Part shown: positions 13,433 to 21,181 of the stretch, piece after piece | How the letters are laid out: every line of letters begins with the position of its first letter | How positions within the stretch are numbered: the first letter of the stretch is position 1 | NCBI GenBank assembly: GCA_903898725.1 | Contig: CAIUGQ010000684.1 | Coordinates: 1 to 22,178 of the forward strand | Source of the DNA: an uncultured Burkholderiales bacterium | GTDB lineage: Bacteria > Pseudomonadota > Gammaproteobacteria > Burkholderiales > Burkholderiaceae_E | Length of the DNA: 22,178 nt | Direction of reading: 5' to 3' | Position numbers and translations under genes: made by a program | The notes under the pieces: model-generated | Told to the model about the DNA's origin: nothing | The model's input: only the letters and a program-made list of their open reading frames with translations | The model's database searches: none

Positions 13433-14391
13433 GCCCGGTCGCGGCGACCTGGGCGCGCGTGCTCGCGGCGCGCGCCCTGCAGGCGCTCGTCGTCGCGCTG
13501 CTGGTCGGGACGGTCTGCTTCTTCATGATGCGCGCACTCCCCGGCGACCTCGCGATGCGGATCGCGGCCAGCCGCTACGGCTACGACCTGGTGGGCAATG
13601 CCGCCGCGCAGGCGGTGCGTGCGGAACTCGTCCTCGACGGGCCGGTGTGGTCGGCGCTGCTCGGCTGGTGGGCGGACGTGGCCGCGTTCGGCCTCGGCAC
13701 CTCGCTGGTCAGCGGCGAGCCGGTGTGGGACGAGATCGTCCATCAGCTCGGCGCGACACTCGAGCTGTCTGGCGCGGCCGTGGCGATCGCGCTGGCACTC
13801 GGCGTGCCCGCGGGCGTGCGTGCGGGCATCGCACCGGGCGGCTGGACCGACCGCGCGACGCTCGCCGCCGCGGTGGTGCTGCGTGCGATGCCGCCGTTCC
13901 TGCTGTGCGTGCTGCTGATGCTCGTGGTCGCAGTGTGGCTCGGTGCGCTGCCGGCCGCAGGCGAGGAGGACGGCGGCCTGCTGCTGCCGGCCCTCGCGCT
14001 CGGCCTCGGCCTGGCCGCGGGGCTGGCGCGGGTCACCCGGGGCGCGGTCAGCGCCGCGCGCGCCTCGCCCTCACACGAGTTCGCGCTGACCTCGGGCCTC
14101 GGCGATGCCCAGGTGCTGCGCCACCACACGCTGCGCCACGCGGCGCTGCCGGTGCTCGCCTGGCTGGGCGTGCAGACCGTGTTCCTGCTCGAGGGCGCGG
14201 TGGTCGTCGAGACCCTGTTCGCATGGCCGGGCATCGGCCACGCACTGGTGCACGCCGTGTTCGGACGCGACGTGCCGATGATCCAGGGCACCGCGCTGTG
14301 CATGGGGTTGCTGTTCGTGACCTTCAACGGTCTGGTCGACGCGATCTGCCTGGTGGCGGACCCCCGTCGTCGCTGGGGACGGGACGCATGA
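13429..14391 (+). CDS. ABC transporter permease, DppB/NikB type
   Basis: First inner-membrane channel subunit of the importer, about 320 residues with six hydrophobic segments. The N-terminal helix RALQALVVALLVGTVCFFMM followed by RALPGDLAMR is the standard DppB/NikB beginning; the EAA-loop region is SHEFALTSGLGDAQVLRHHT, and ETLFAWPGIGHALVHAVFGR plus DVPMIQGTAL are diagnostic of this family. The start is ambiguous: GTG 13429 overlaps the upstream stop as GTGA with AGG six to eight bases before it, while an in-frame GTG at 13420 would add three residues. The 3' end overlaps the next gene by ATGA. Confidence 0.92.
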   Translation: MSPVAATWARVLAARALQALVVALLVGTVCFFMMRALPGDLAMRIAASRYGYDLVGNAAAQAVRAELVLDGPVWSALLGWWADVAAFGLGTSLVSGEPVWDEIVHQLGATLELSGAAVAIALALGVPAGVRAGIAPGGWTDRATLAAAVVLRAMPPFLLCVLLMLVVAVWLGALPAAGEEDGGLLLPALALGLGLAAGLARVTRGAVSAARASPSHEFALTSGLGDAQVLRHHTLRHAALPVLAWLGVQTVFLLEGAVVVETLFAWPGIGHALVHAVFGRDVPMIQGTALCMGLLFVTFNGLVDAICLVADPRRRWGRDA

Positions 14392-15218
14392 ACGGCGGCA
14401 ATGCGGCGCAGGTCGAGCCGTCGGTCGCCCCGCGGGCCCGGCGCCTCGGCCGCGGCATCGGACTCGCGCTGCTCGGCGCGGTGACCGCCTTCGCGATGCT
14501 CGGGCCATCGCTGCTCGGCATCGATCCGGCGGCCCAGGCGCTGCAGGACAGTCTGCTCGCGCCGAGTCCGGCGCACCCGCTGGGCACCGATGTGCTCGGC
14601 CGCAGTGTGCTGGCGCGGCTCGCGCACGCGGCCCGCCTCTCGCTAGGGCTGGCGCTCGCCTCGGCGCTGACCGCGGCGGTGCCCGGTGTGCTGCTCGGCG
14701 TGCTCGCCGCCTGGCGCGGCGGGCTGACCGACCGCGCGCTCTCGATGCTGGCCGACGCGACACTGTCCGTGCCGGGCCTGCTGCTGGTGCTGCTGCTCGC
14801 GGCGGTCGCGCCGGGCCGGGTCGGGGCGCTCTACGCGGGTCTCGCGCTGGTGCTCTGGGTCGAGTGGTTCCGCGTCGCGCGCGCGGCGAGCCGGCCCGTG
14901 CTCGCCGGCCACGCGGTCCAGGCCTCGCGGCTGCTGGGCTTCGGGCGGGCCTACCTGCTGCGGCGACACGTGCTGCCCGAACTCGCGCCGCTGCTGCGGA
15001 CGATGCTCGCGCTGGGCACGGCACAGGGCGTGCTGGCGCTGGCGGCGCTCGGATTCATCGGCGTCGGCGTGCAGCCGCCGACGGCCGAGCTCGGGCTGAT
15101 GATGACCGAGTACCTGCCGCACTGGCACGAGGCCCCCTGGCTGATCGGCGCGCCGACCGGGCTGCTGATGACGGTCGTGCTCGGGATGATGCTGGTCTCG
15201 CCCGAGGCGGCCCCATGA
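14388..15218 (+). CDS. ABC transporter permease, DppC/NikC type
   Basis: Second channel subunit, 276 residues. The N-terminal cytoplasmic stretch leads into GLALLGAVTAFAMLGPSLLG; HPLGTDVLGRSVLARLAHAA is the DppC/NikC hallmark, followed by LGVLAAWRGGLTDRALSMLA, the EAA-like HAVQASRLLGFGRAYLLRRH, and ALAALGFIGVGVQPPTAELG near the end. It begins at an ATGA overlap with the DppB-type gene and ends at an ATGA overlap with the ATPase gene, so the subunits are translationally coupled. Confidence 0.93.
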   Translation: MNGGNAAQVEPSVAPRARRLGRGIGLALLGAVTAFAMLGPSLLGIDPAAQALQDSLLAPSPAHPLGTDVLGRSVLARLAHAARLSLGLALASALTAAVPGVLLGVLAAWRGGLTDRALSMLADATLSVPGLLLVLLLAAVAPGRVGALYAGLALVLWVEWFRVARAASRPVLAGHAVQASRLLGFGRAYLLRRHVLPELAPLLRTMLALGTAQGVLALAALGFIGVGVQPPTAELGLMMTEYLPHWHEAPWLIGAPTGLLMTVVLGMMLVSPEAAP

Positions 15219-16660
15219 GCGGGCCGGGTGCGATGAACGGGCCGGCCGGGGTGTCGGTGGACGGGCTCAGCGTGCACGCGGGCGGCCGTGTGCTGCTGCG
15301 GGGCATCACCTTCTCGCTGCGGCCCGGCGACGCGCTGGTCGTGCTCGGCGAGAGCGGTGCGGGCAAGTCCCTGCTCGCGCAGGCGGTCATGGGCACGCTG
15401 CCCGCCGGACTGCGGGCCAGCGGCGACATCCGCGTCACCGGCACGGCCGGCGCGGCCACGGATGTCGCTGCACGACGCGCCCTCTGGGGCCGCGGCATCG
15501 CACTCCTGCCCCAGGAGCCCGAGCAGGCCCTGGACCCGCTGGTCACGCTGGGCGCGCAGGCGAGCCGCCTGCGGATCGGGCTGGGCCTGGACGCGCCGGC
15601 GATGGCCCGCCAGCGGGTGAGCGCGGCGCTCGACGCCTGCGGGCTCGACGGCACCGCCGACCGCTACCCCTGGCAGCTCTCCGGCGGCATGGCGCAGCGC
15701 GCGGCGGCGATGCTCGCCCTGACGGGCGGCGCGCCGGTCCTCATCGCCGACGAGCCCACCAAGGGTCTGGACGCGACCTGGCGGGACCACGTCGTCTCAC
15801 TGCTCGACGGCGTCCGGGCCGCGGGCGGCTGCGTCCTCGTCGTCACCCACGACCTGCGCGTCGCCCGGGCCCTCGGCGGTCGTCTGCTCGTGCTGCAGGC
15901 GGGCGAGGTCGTCGAGCAGGGCGACACGCGCGAGGTGCTCGCGCAGCCGGCCCATCCGTTCACGCAGCGGCTGCTCGACGCGGATCCGGCGGGATGGGCG
16001 CGCTATCCGCAGCCGGCGCCCGGTCCGACACGCATCGACGCCTGCGGGATCGGCCGGCGATTCGGCGAGCGGACGGTCTTCGAGAACGTGAGCTTCACGC
16101 TGCGCGCCGGCGATCGGCTCGCCGTGCTCGGCCCGAGCGGCGTCGGCAAGAGCACGCTCGGGGACGTGACCCTCGGCCTGCTCGCGCCCGACGCGGGCCG
16201 GGTGCTTCAACACGGCAAGCCTCGCACGGGCGCGCTCCAGAAGCTCTACCAGGACCCCGTCGGCTCGTTCGCACCCACGCGACGGCTCATCGACTCGCTG
16301 CGCGACGTCACCGCGCTGCACGACCTGGCGTGGGCGACGATCGAACGACTGCTCGGGTCGCTCGGGATCGACGCCGCGATGCTCGAGCGCCGCCCGACGC
16401 AGGTGTCCGGGGGCGAGCTGCAGCGGATCGCCCTTGCCCGGGCCCTGGCCGTCGGGCCGACGGTGCTGTTCGCCGACGAACCGACCTCGCGCCTCGACCC
16501 GGTCACCCAGCGGCTCGCGATGTCCGAGCTGATCGCGGCGGTGATCGAGCGGGGCATCGCGCTGCTGTTCGTCACGCACGACGACGACATCGCGGCCGCG
16601 GTCGGCACCTGCACCCTGCGGCTCGCGCCGCCCACCCTTCGGACGATGCCCCCACGATGA
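15215..16660 (+). CDS. Fused dual ABC ATPase (DppD-DppF/NikD-NikE in one chain)
   Basis: Motor of the importer: one 481-residue chain with two complete nucleotide-binding domains. Domain 1: Walker A GESGAGKS (45-52), Q-loop LLPQEPEQALDPLVTLG, signature LSGGMAQR, Walker B VLIADEPTKGLD, H-loop VVTHD. Domain 2: Walker A GPSGVGKS, Q-loop YQDPVGSFAPTRRL, signature VSGGELQRIALARAL, Walker B VLFADEPTSRLD, H-loop FVTHDDD. HPFTQRLLDADP at the end of domain 1 is the oligopeptide-type tail; its usual Cys-rich Fe-S segment is absent. Each half is about 240 residues, shorter than the separate ~330-residue DppD and DppF proteins. All catalytic motifs look intact in both halves. It overlaps both neighbours by ATGA. 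Confidence 0.93.
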   Translation: MSGPGAMNGPAGVSVDGLSVHAGGRVLLRGITFSLRPGDALVVLGESGAGKSLLAQAVMGTLPAGLRASGDIRVTGTAGAATDVAARRALWGRGIALLPQEPEQALDPLVTLGAQASRLRIGLGLDAPAMARQRVSAALDACGLDGTADRYPWQLSGGMAQRAAAMLALTGGAPVLIADEPTKGLDATWRDHVVSLLDGVRAAGGCVLVVTHDLRVARALGGRLLVLQAGEVVEQGDTREVLAQPAHPFTQRLLDADPAGWARYPQPAPGPTRIDACGIGRRFGERTVFENVSFTLRAGDRLAVLGPSGVGKSTLGDVTLGLLAPDAGRVLQHGKPRTGALQKLYQDPVGSFAPTRRLIDSLRDVTALHDLAWATIERLLGSLGIDAAMLERRPTQVSGGELQRIALARALAVGPTVLFADEPTSRLDPVTQRLAMSELIAAVIERGIALLFVTHDDDIAAAVGTCTLRLAPPTLRTMPPR

Positions 16661-17376
16661 CGGACTCCGCATTCGGCCCCGCCGCGCTCTGGGCGCAGGG
16701 CGACCTGGTCACACGGACCGTGGCGATCGCGCTCCTGGCGATGTCGCTGCTGTCCTGGTACCTGATCCTCTCGCGGGGATGGCTCGCGCTGGAGGCCAGG
16801 CGCGCGGCACGCTCGACGGCGGGCTTCTGGCGCGCGGACAGCTTCCCCGACGGATTGGCGCTCCTCGAGCGCGACGGCGCGGGCAGTCCGTTCCGCAGAC
16901 TCGCGGCCGACGCCCGCACGGCGTACGACCACGTCTCGTCGAGCCCGCGGCCGAATGCCGGCATCGTGCTCGGGGACTGGATGACCGAGTGCCTGAGGGG
17001 ATCGATCGACGAGGCCGCTGAACGGCTGCAGGCCGGCCTCGGCCTGCTCGCCTCGATCGGATCGACCGCGCCCTACGTCGGCCTCTTCGGCACGGTCTGG
17101 GGCATCTATCACGCGCTCGTCGGCATCGGCGTCTCCGGCGAGGCGAGCATCGGCAAGGTCGCCGGCCCGGTCGGCGAGGCGCTGATCATGACCGCGTTCG
17201 GGCTCGCGGTCGCGATTCCGGCGGTGCTCGCCTACAACGGCCTGCTGCGCTCGAACAAGACCGTGATCGGCCGGCTGAACGGCTTCGCACGGCAACTCCA
17301 CGCGTACTACCTGACCGGCGCACCGCTCGGCGCGCAGCCCGTCCGCATGGGTGCGCCCGCGGTCGCGGGGGCCTAA
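16657..17376 (+). CDS. exbB: ExbB/TolQ/MotA-family proton channel subunit
   Basis: Inner-membrane part of the proton-driven ExbBD motor that energises TonB; 239 residues, close to E. coli ExbB (244). Three hydrophobic segments: about 18-38 (VAIALLAMSLLSWYLILSRG), about 128-150 (LGLLASIGSTAPYVGLFGTV) and about 168-190 (EALIMTAFGLAVAIPAVLAY). The SIGSTAPYVGLFGTVWGI block and GEALIMTAFGLAVAIPAV are the pore signatures of the family. ATGA overlap with the ATPase gene and placement before exbD tie it to the receptor at the operon head. TolQ is less likely given the TonB-receptor context. Confidence 0.93.
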   Translation: MTDSAFGPAALWAQGDLVTRTVAIALLAMSLLSWYLILSRGWLALEARRAARSTAGFWRADSFPDGLALLERDGAGSPFRRLAADARTAYDHVSSSPRPNAGIVLGDWMTECLRGSIDEAAERLQAGLGLLASIGSTAPYVGLFGTVWGIYHALVGIGVSGEASIGKVAGPVGEALIMTAFGLAVAIPAVLAYNGLLRSNKTVIGRLNGFARQLHAYYLTGAPLGAQPVRMGAPAVAGA

Positions 17377-17379
17377 GCC

Positions 17380-17793
17380 GTGTCGTTCGGCGGAAGACTC
17401 GAGAACGACGACGAGATCGTCGGCGAGATCAACATGGTGCCGATGATCGACATCATGCTGGTGCTGCTGATCATCTTCATCGTGACCGTGCCGGCGGTCA
17501 CGCAGTCGGTGAAGGTCGAGCTGCCCCGGGCCGATGCGGCGCAGGCGGCAACCGCGCCGGCGAGCATCGCGCTGTCGGTCACGGCGGACGGCGCGGTTCA
17601 TTGGAATCGCGAGCGGATCGACGAGCCCGAGCTGCTGCAGCGGCTCGACGCGGCCGCGCGGCAGACCCCGCAACCCGAGTTCTCGCTGCACGGGGATCGC
17701 GCGGTGCCCTACGAGCGGGTCGCGCGGGTGATGGCGGCGCTGCAGCGCGCCGGGCTCAGGCAGCTCGCCTTCGTGGTCGAGCCCGACCGGTAG
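17380..17793 (+). CDS. exbD: ExbD/TolR-family biopolymer transport protein
   Basis: Second subunit of the TonB motor, 137 residues. A GTG start 3 bp after the exbB stop gives the normal short cytoplasmic N-terminus (EIVGEINMVPMIDIMLVLLI), then one membrane helix (about 22-42). Asp24 in PMIDIML corresponds to the essential proton-carrying Asp25 of E. coli ExbD. The periplasmic part (VELPRADAAQ through QLAFVVEP) is standard. It is the last gene of the operon; the convergent mgtE gene ends 27 bp away, and I see no strong hairpin between them. Confidence 0.94.
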   Translation: MSFGGRLENDDEIVGEINMVPMIDIMLVLLIIFIVTVPAVTQSVKVELPRADAAQAATAPASIALSVTADGAVHWNRERIDEPELLQRLDAAARQTPQPEFSLHGDRAVPYERVARVMAALQRAGLRQLAFVVEPDR

Positions 17794-17820
17794 GGCAAGG
17801 CACGGGCACCGCGGACCGCG

Positions 17821-19356
17821 TCAGCGGAAGAACAGCGTCGCCAGCCCGAGGAAGATGAAGAACCCCATGCTGTCGGTCGTGAAGGTCAGCAGCACCGACG
17901 ACCCGAGCGCCGGGTCGCGCCCCGCCTTCTGCAGGATCAGCGGCACGCCCATCGCGACCACCGCGGCCAGCAGCAGGTTGAGCACCATCGCCAGCATCAT
18001 CGTCACGCCGAGCATGAAGCCCTGCGGCGTGTCGCGGTAGAGCAGCCAGGCGAAGGTGCCGGCGATGCCGCCCCACACCAGACCGTTGAGCAGCGCGATC
18101 AGCAGCTCCTTGCGGGCCAGCCGCCGCGCGTTGGCGGCGGTGACCTGGCCGAGCGCGAGCGACCGGATGAACAGCGTCATCGTCTGGTTGCCCGAGTTGC
18201 CGGCGATGCCGGCCACGATGGGCATCAGCGCGGCGAGCGCGACCACGCGCTCGATCGTGCCCTCGAACGCACCGATCACCCGCGACGCGAAGAACGCGGT
18301 GCCGAGGTTCACCGCCAGCCACAGCCAGCGGTTCTTGGCCGAGTTCCAGATCGAGGCGAACAGATCCTCCTCGTCGCGCAGACCGGCGGCCGACAGCACC
18401 TCCGACTCGCCCTCCTCCCGGATCACGTCGACCACCTCGTCGACGGTCAGTCGACCGATCAGCCGGCCGCGCGCATCGACCACGGGCGCGGTGATCAGGT
18501 CGTAGCGCTCGAACGCCTGCGCGGCCTCGCCCGCCTCGTCGAGCGCCTGCAGCGACAGCACGTCGCGCTTCATCACGTCCTCGACCAGCGCGTCGGGGTC
18601 GTTGATCACCAGCCGGTCGAGCGGCAGCGCGCCCTTGAGCACGTCGTGGCGGTCGACGACGAACACCTGGTCGGTGTGGTCGGGCAGCGCGTCGAAGCGG
18701 CGCAGGTAGCGCAGCACCACCTCGAGCGTCACGTCCTCGCGCACGGTGACCAGGTCGAAGTCCATCCGTGCCCCGACCGATGCGTCGGGGTACGACAGCG
18801 CCGCGCGCAGCTGTTCGCGCTCCTCGGGCGTCAGGCGCCGGCGCACCTGCTCGACGACGTCGTCGGGCAGGTCCTCGGCGATCTCGGCCAGGTCGTCGGT
18901 GTCGAGCGTGCCGGCCGCTGCGACCAGCTCGTCGCGGTCCATCGACGCGATCAGCGTCTCGCGGACCGAATCGGACACCTCGACCAGGATCTCGCCGTCG
19001 CGCTCGGCCTTGACGAGTTCCCAGACCATCAGCCGCTGATCACGCGGCAGCGCCTCCAGGATGTAGGCGACGTCCGCGGGGTGCAGCCGGTCGAGCCGCA
19101 GCCGCAGGTGCGCCAGATGCTGCGCGACCGCCACCTGCTCGACCAGCATCTGCCGCTCGGGGTCGAGCGAATGCCCCTCGTGGCGCGCCTGCTCGCGGAC
19201 GACCTCGTAGCGGCGCAGCAGGTCCTCGACCTCGGCGAGCGCGCGCTGCGCGTCCTCGGGGTCGCGCGGGGTCGCGACATCGCGCCCGTCGCGCCGTTCT
19301 GCGAAGGCGCCGACGGGATCGCGGTGGGTCTCCGGGATCGGATGGGGCTCGGACAT
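17821..19356 (-). CDS. mgtE: Magnesium transporter MgtE
   Basis: Dimeric Mg2+ channel of the inner membrane, 511 residues. Order: a ~55-residue N-terminal extension, an MgtE N domain (HPADVAYILEALPRDQRLMV ... LDTDDLAEIAEDLPDDVVEQ), two CBS domains (about 200-325: SVGARMDFDLVTVREDVTLE; VEDVMKRDVLSLQALDEAGE), a plug-like helix (EDLFASIWNSAKNRWLWLAV) and five membrane helices. The pore motifs PIVAGIAGNSGNQTMTLFIR and LLTFTTDSMGFFIFLGLATL are intact; the Asp in TTDSMG corresponds to the pore metal-site Asp of Thermus MgtE. The acidic N and CBS domains sense cytoplasmic Mg2+ and gate the channel. Single gene with a possible ~137-nt leader. Confidence 0.95.
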   Translation of the reverse strand: MSEPHPIPETHRDPVGAFAERRDGRDVATPRDPEDAQRALAEVEDLLRRYEVVREQARHEGHSLDPERQMLVEQVAVAQHLAHLRLRLDRLHPADVAYILEALPRDQRLMVWELVKAERDGEILVEVSDSVRETLIASMDRDELVAAAGTLDTDDLAEIAEDLPDDVVEQVRRRLTPEEREQLRAALSYPDASVGARMDFDLVTVREDVTLEVVLRYLRRFDALPDHTDQVFVVDRHDVLKGALPLDRLVINDPDALVEDVMKRDVLSLQALDEAGEAAQAFERYDLITAPVVDARGRLIGRLTVDEVVDVIREEGESEVLSAAGLRDEEDLFASIWNSAKNRWLWLAVNLGTAFFASRVIGAFEGTIERVVALAALMPIVAGIAGNSGNQTMTLFIRSLALGQVTAANARRLARKELLIALLNGLVWGGIAGTFAWLLYRDTPQGFMLGVTMMLAMVLNLLLAAVVAMGVPLILQKAGRDPALGSSVLLTFTTDSMGFFIFLGLATLFFR

Positions 19357-19505
19357 GGGATGGGGTGGATCGGGGTCGCCCGCCGTCCCATGCCGGATGA
19401 CGCGGGTCAGCGTCGGGGCGGGACGGTCCGGGCGAACGCGGACATCGTGTTCACGTTCGGCACAGCCCTCGTCGGGCTGCGGTGGCTTCGGTGCCGCGCA
19501 TTCTA
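19357..19505 (-). promoter_or_regulatory. mgtE upstream region: -10 box and structured leader
   Basis: On the minus strand TAGAAT (19505-19500) is the best -10 candidate; the -35 position is weak. It predicts a leader of about 137 nt with two simple hairpins: CAGCCC-loop-GGGCTG (19463-19479) and CGAACG-loop-CGTTCG (19433-19459). No Shine-Dalgarno sequence precedes the ATG. I cannot match this to the known M-box riboswitch. Confidence 0.35.
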
Positions 19506-19556
19506 GGCGCGCGGTGTGACAGGCGCCACCACTTCGCCGACGGAGCGTCGGAACAG

Positions 19557-19578
19557 GCGTCCGAAGCGCGTCGGACGC
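19557..19578. terminator. Hairpin downstream of mtgA
   Basis: GCGTCCGA-AGCGCG-TCGGACGC is a perfect 8-bp inverted repeat with a 6-base loop, starting 15 bp beyond the mtgA stop on the minus strand. It lacks a following T run (CTGTTCC), so it is a plausible but imperfect terminator for the tonB-aroE-mtgA transcript. It lies just upstream of the candidate mgtE promoter. Confidence 0.5.
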
Positions 19579-19593
19579 GGCCTGCGCCGAGGC

Positions 19594-20310
19594 TCAGGGG
19601 GGCGAGATCGATGCCATCCAGCGCTGGATCGTCTCGGCCCGGCGGGCGAGCGTGGCCGAGCCGGGATTGCGGTCGTAGTAGCGGGGCCGCGGCAGCATCG
19701 CCGCCAGCCGGGCCGCCTGCCCCGGTCCGAGCCGATCGGCCGAGCTGCGGTACCAGCGCTGCGCGGCCGCCTCGCAGCCGAACACGCCCGTCCCCCATTC
19801 GGCGACGTTCAGGTACAGCTCCAGGATGCGCTGCTTCGAGAGCACCGCCTCGAGCATGAAGGTGATGACGAGTTCCTGCGCCTTGCGCAGGTAGCTGCGC
19901 TCGCCCGACAGGAACAGGTTCTTGGCGAGCTGCATCGTGATCGTCGAGCCGCCGTGGGTGACCTTGCCGCGCTTCTGGTTGCGTTCGTGGGCGCGCTCGA
20001 TGGCCTCCCAGTCGACGCCGTCGTGCTCGGTGAAGTTGGCGTCCTCGGCGGCGATCACGGCGCGCTTGAGGTGCGGCGAGATGCGCGCGTACGGCGTCCA
20101 GGTGTAGCGGATCCCGGCGTTCGGATCCTGCTCGCGCAGCACGGCGAGCTGGGCGCGCATGAAGGCGGTGCTGGTGGGCGCCTGGTACTTGTACCAGACG
20201 ACATGGGCGAGGAACCAGAGCTGCAGCGCGAGGACGACCACCACCACCGCGAGCAGCAGCCAGCCGAGGCCGCGGCCGATCCGGCGCCCGAGTCCGCCCG
20301 CACGGGCCAT
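19594..20310 (-). CDS. mtgA: Monofunctional biosynthetic peptidoglycan transglycosylase
   Basis: Polymerises lipid II into glycan strands at the outer face of the inner membrane. 238 residues (E. coli MtgA 242). One N-terminal membrane helix (about 15-38, WLLLAVVVVVLALQLWFLAH) anchors a GT51 domain: VIAAEDANFTEHDGVDWEAI contains catalytic Glu89, followed by HGGSTITMQLAKNLFLSGER, KAQELVITFMLEAVLSKQRI and LELYLNVAEWGTGVFG. No transpeptidase domain follows. The ATG at 20310 lies 16 bp after the aroE stop; longer in-frame starts would run back into aroE. Last gene of the tonB-aroE-mtgA unit. Confidence 0.96.
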   Translation of the reverse strand: MARAGGLGRRIGRGLGWLLLAVVVVVLALQLWFLAHVVWYKYQAPTSTAFMRAQLAVLREQDPNAGIRYTWTPYARISPHLKRAVIAAEDANFTEHDGVDWEAIERAHERNQKRGKVTHGGSTITMQLAKNLFLSGERSYLRKAQELVITFMLEAVLSKQRILELYLNVAEWGTGVFGCEAAAQRWYRSSADRLGPGQAARLAAMLPRPRYYDRNPGSATLARRAETIQRWMASISPP

Positions 20311-20326
20311 CGTCGGCAGGCGCCGG

Positions 20327-21181
20327 TCAGGCCGCGGCGGCGAGCCGGGCGCGCAGCTCGGCCAGCACCGGCGCCGCATCGGGCCGGCGGCCGCGCCACA
20401 GGGCGAAGGACTCCGCCGCCTGACCCACCAGCATGCCGAGCCCGTCCTCGACGCGCGGGCAGCCGGCCTCGAGCGCCGCCCGCATGAACGCGGTCGGGCG
20501 GGCCCCGTAGACCATGTCGATCGCCAGCCGCGGGCCGCGCCAGGCCTCGGAGGGCAGCGCGGGCGCCGCATCCGACAGCCCGGCGGCGGTGGCGTTGATC
20601 ACAAGGTCGAAGCCCGCGCCCGCGGACCCGAGGTCACCGGCCGACAGGCGTGCCGCGTGCGCCGGCCCGAGCCGGGCGGCGAGCTCGTCGCGCAGCGCGA
20701 GCGCCCGCGACCCGGTGCGGTTGGCGAGCGCGAGCCGCTCGACGCCGGCCTCGAGCAGCGGCAGCACCACGCCGCGCGCCGCGCCGCCTGCGCCCAGCAA
20801 CAGCACCCGGGCGCCGCCGAGCGCCATGCCGATGCGACGCTCGATGTCGGCGACCAGCCCGGGCCCGTCGGTGTTGTCGCCGAGCACGTCGTCGCCGTCG
20901 AAGGCCAGGGTGTTGACCGCGCCAGCGGCCAGCGCGCGTGGCGTGTGCCGCCGTGCGAGGGCGAAGGCCTCGGGCTTGAAGGGCAGCGTCACGTTCAGAC
21001 CCGCGCCGCCGTCGGCGCGGAACGCATCGACCGCCGCGACGAAGCCGTCGGGCGGCGCGAGCAGGCGCCCGTACTCGATCGCCTCGCCCGTCTGCGCGGC
21101 GAACAGCGCATGGATCTCGGGCGAGCGGCTGTGCGCGATCGGGTTACCGATCACCGCGTAGCGAGCGGGTCTCGAGGGCAT
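20327..21181 (-). CDS. aroE: Shikimate dehydrogenase (NADP+)
   Basis: Reduces 3-dehydroshikimate to shikimate with NADPH in the aromatic amino acid pathway. 284 residues, normal for AroE. Shikimate-binding Ser18 and Ser20 lie in NPIAHSRSPEIH; catalytic Lys69 is in NVTLPFK and Asp105 in DNTDG. The nucleotide-binding loop is GAGGAARG (about 130), followed by LALANRTGSRA, where the Asn-Arg-Thr pattern marks NADP preference. FDLVINATAAGLS and MLVGQAAESFALWRG complete the family set. Its start overlaps the 3' end of the upstream TonB-family gene by 38 bp. Confidence 0.96.
   Translation of the reverse strand: MPSRPARYAVIGNPIAHSRSPEIHALFAAQTGEAIEYGRLLAPPDGFVAAVDAFRADGGAGLNVTLPFKPEAFALARRHTPRALAAGAVNTLAFDGDDVLGDNTDGPGLVADIERRIGMALGGARVLLLGAGGAARGVVLPLLEAGVERLALANRTGSRALALRDELAARLGPAHAARLSAGDLGSAGAGFDLVINATAAGLSDAAPALPSEAWRGPRLAIDMVYGARPTAFMRAALEAGCPRVEDGLGMLVGQAAESFALWRGRRPDAAPVLAELRARLAAAA

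Noticed and set aside
19357..19505. M-box (ykoK) Mg2+ riboswitch upstream of mgtE
   Set aside because: I could not find the conserved M-box core; only two simple hairpins are visible.
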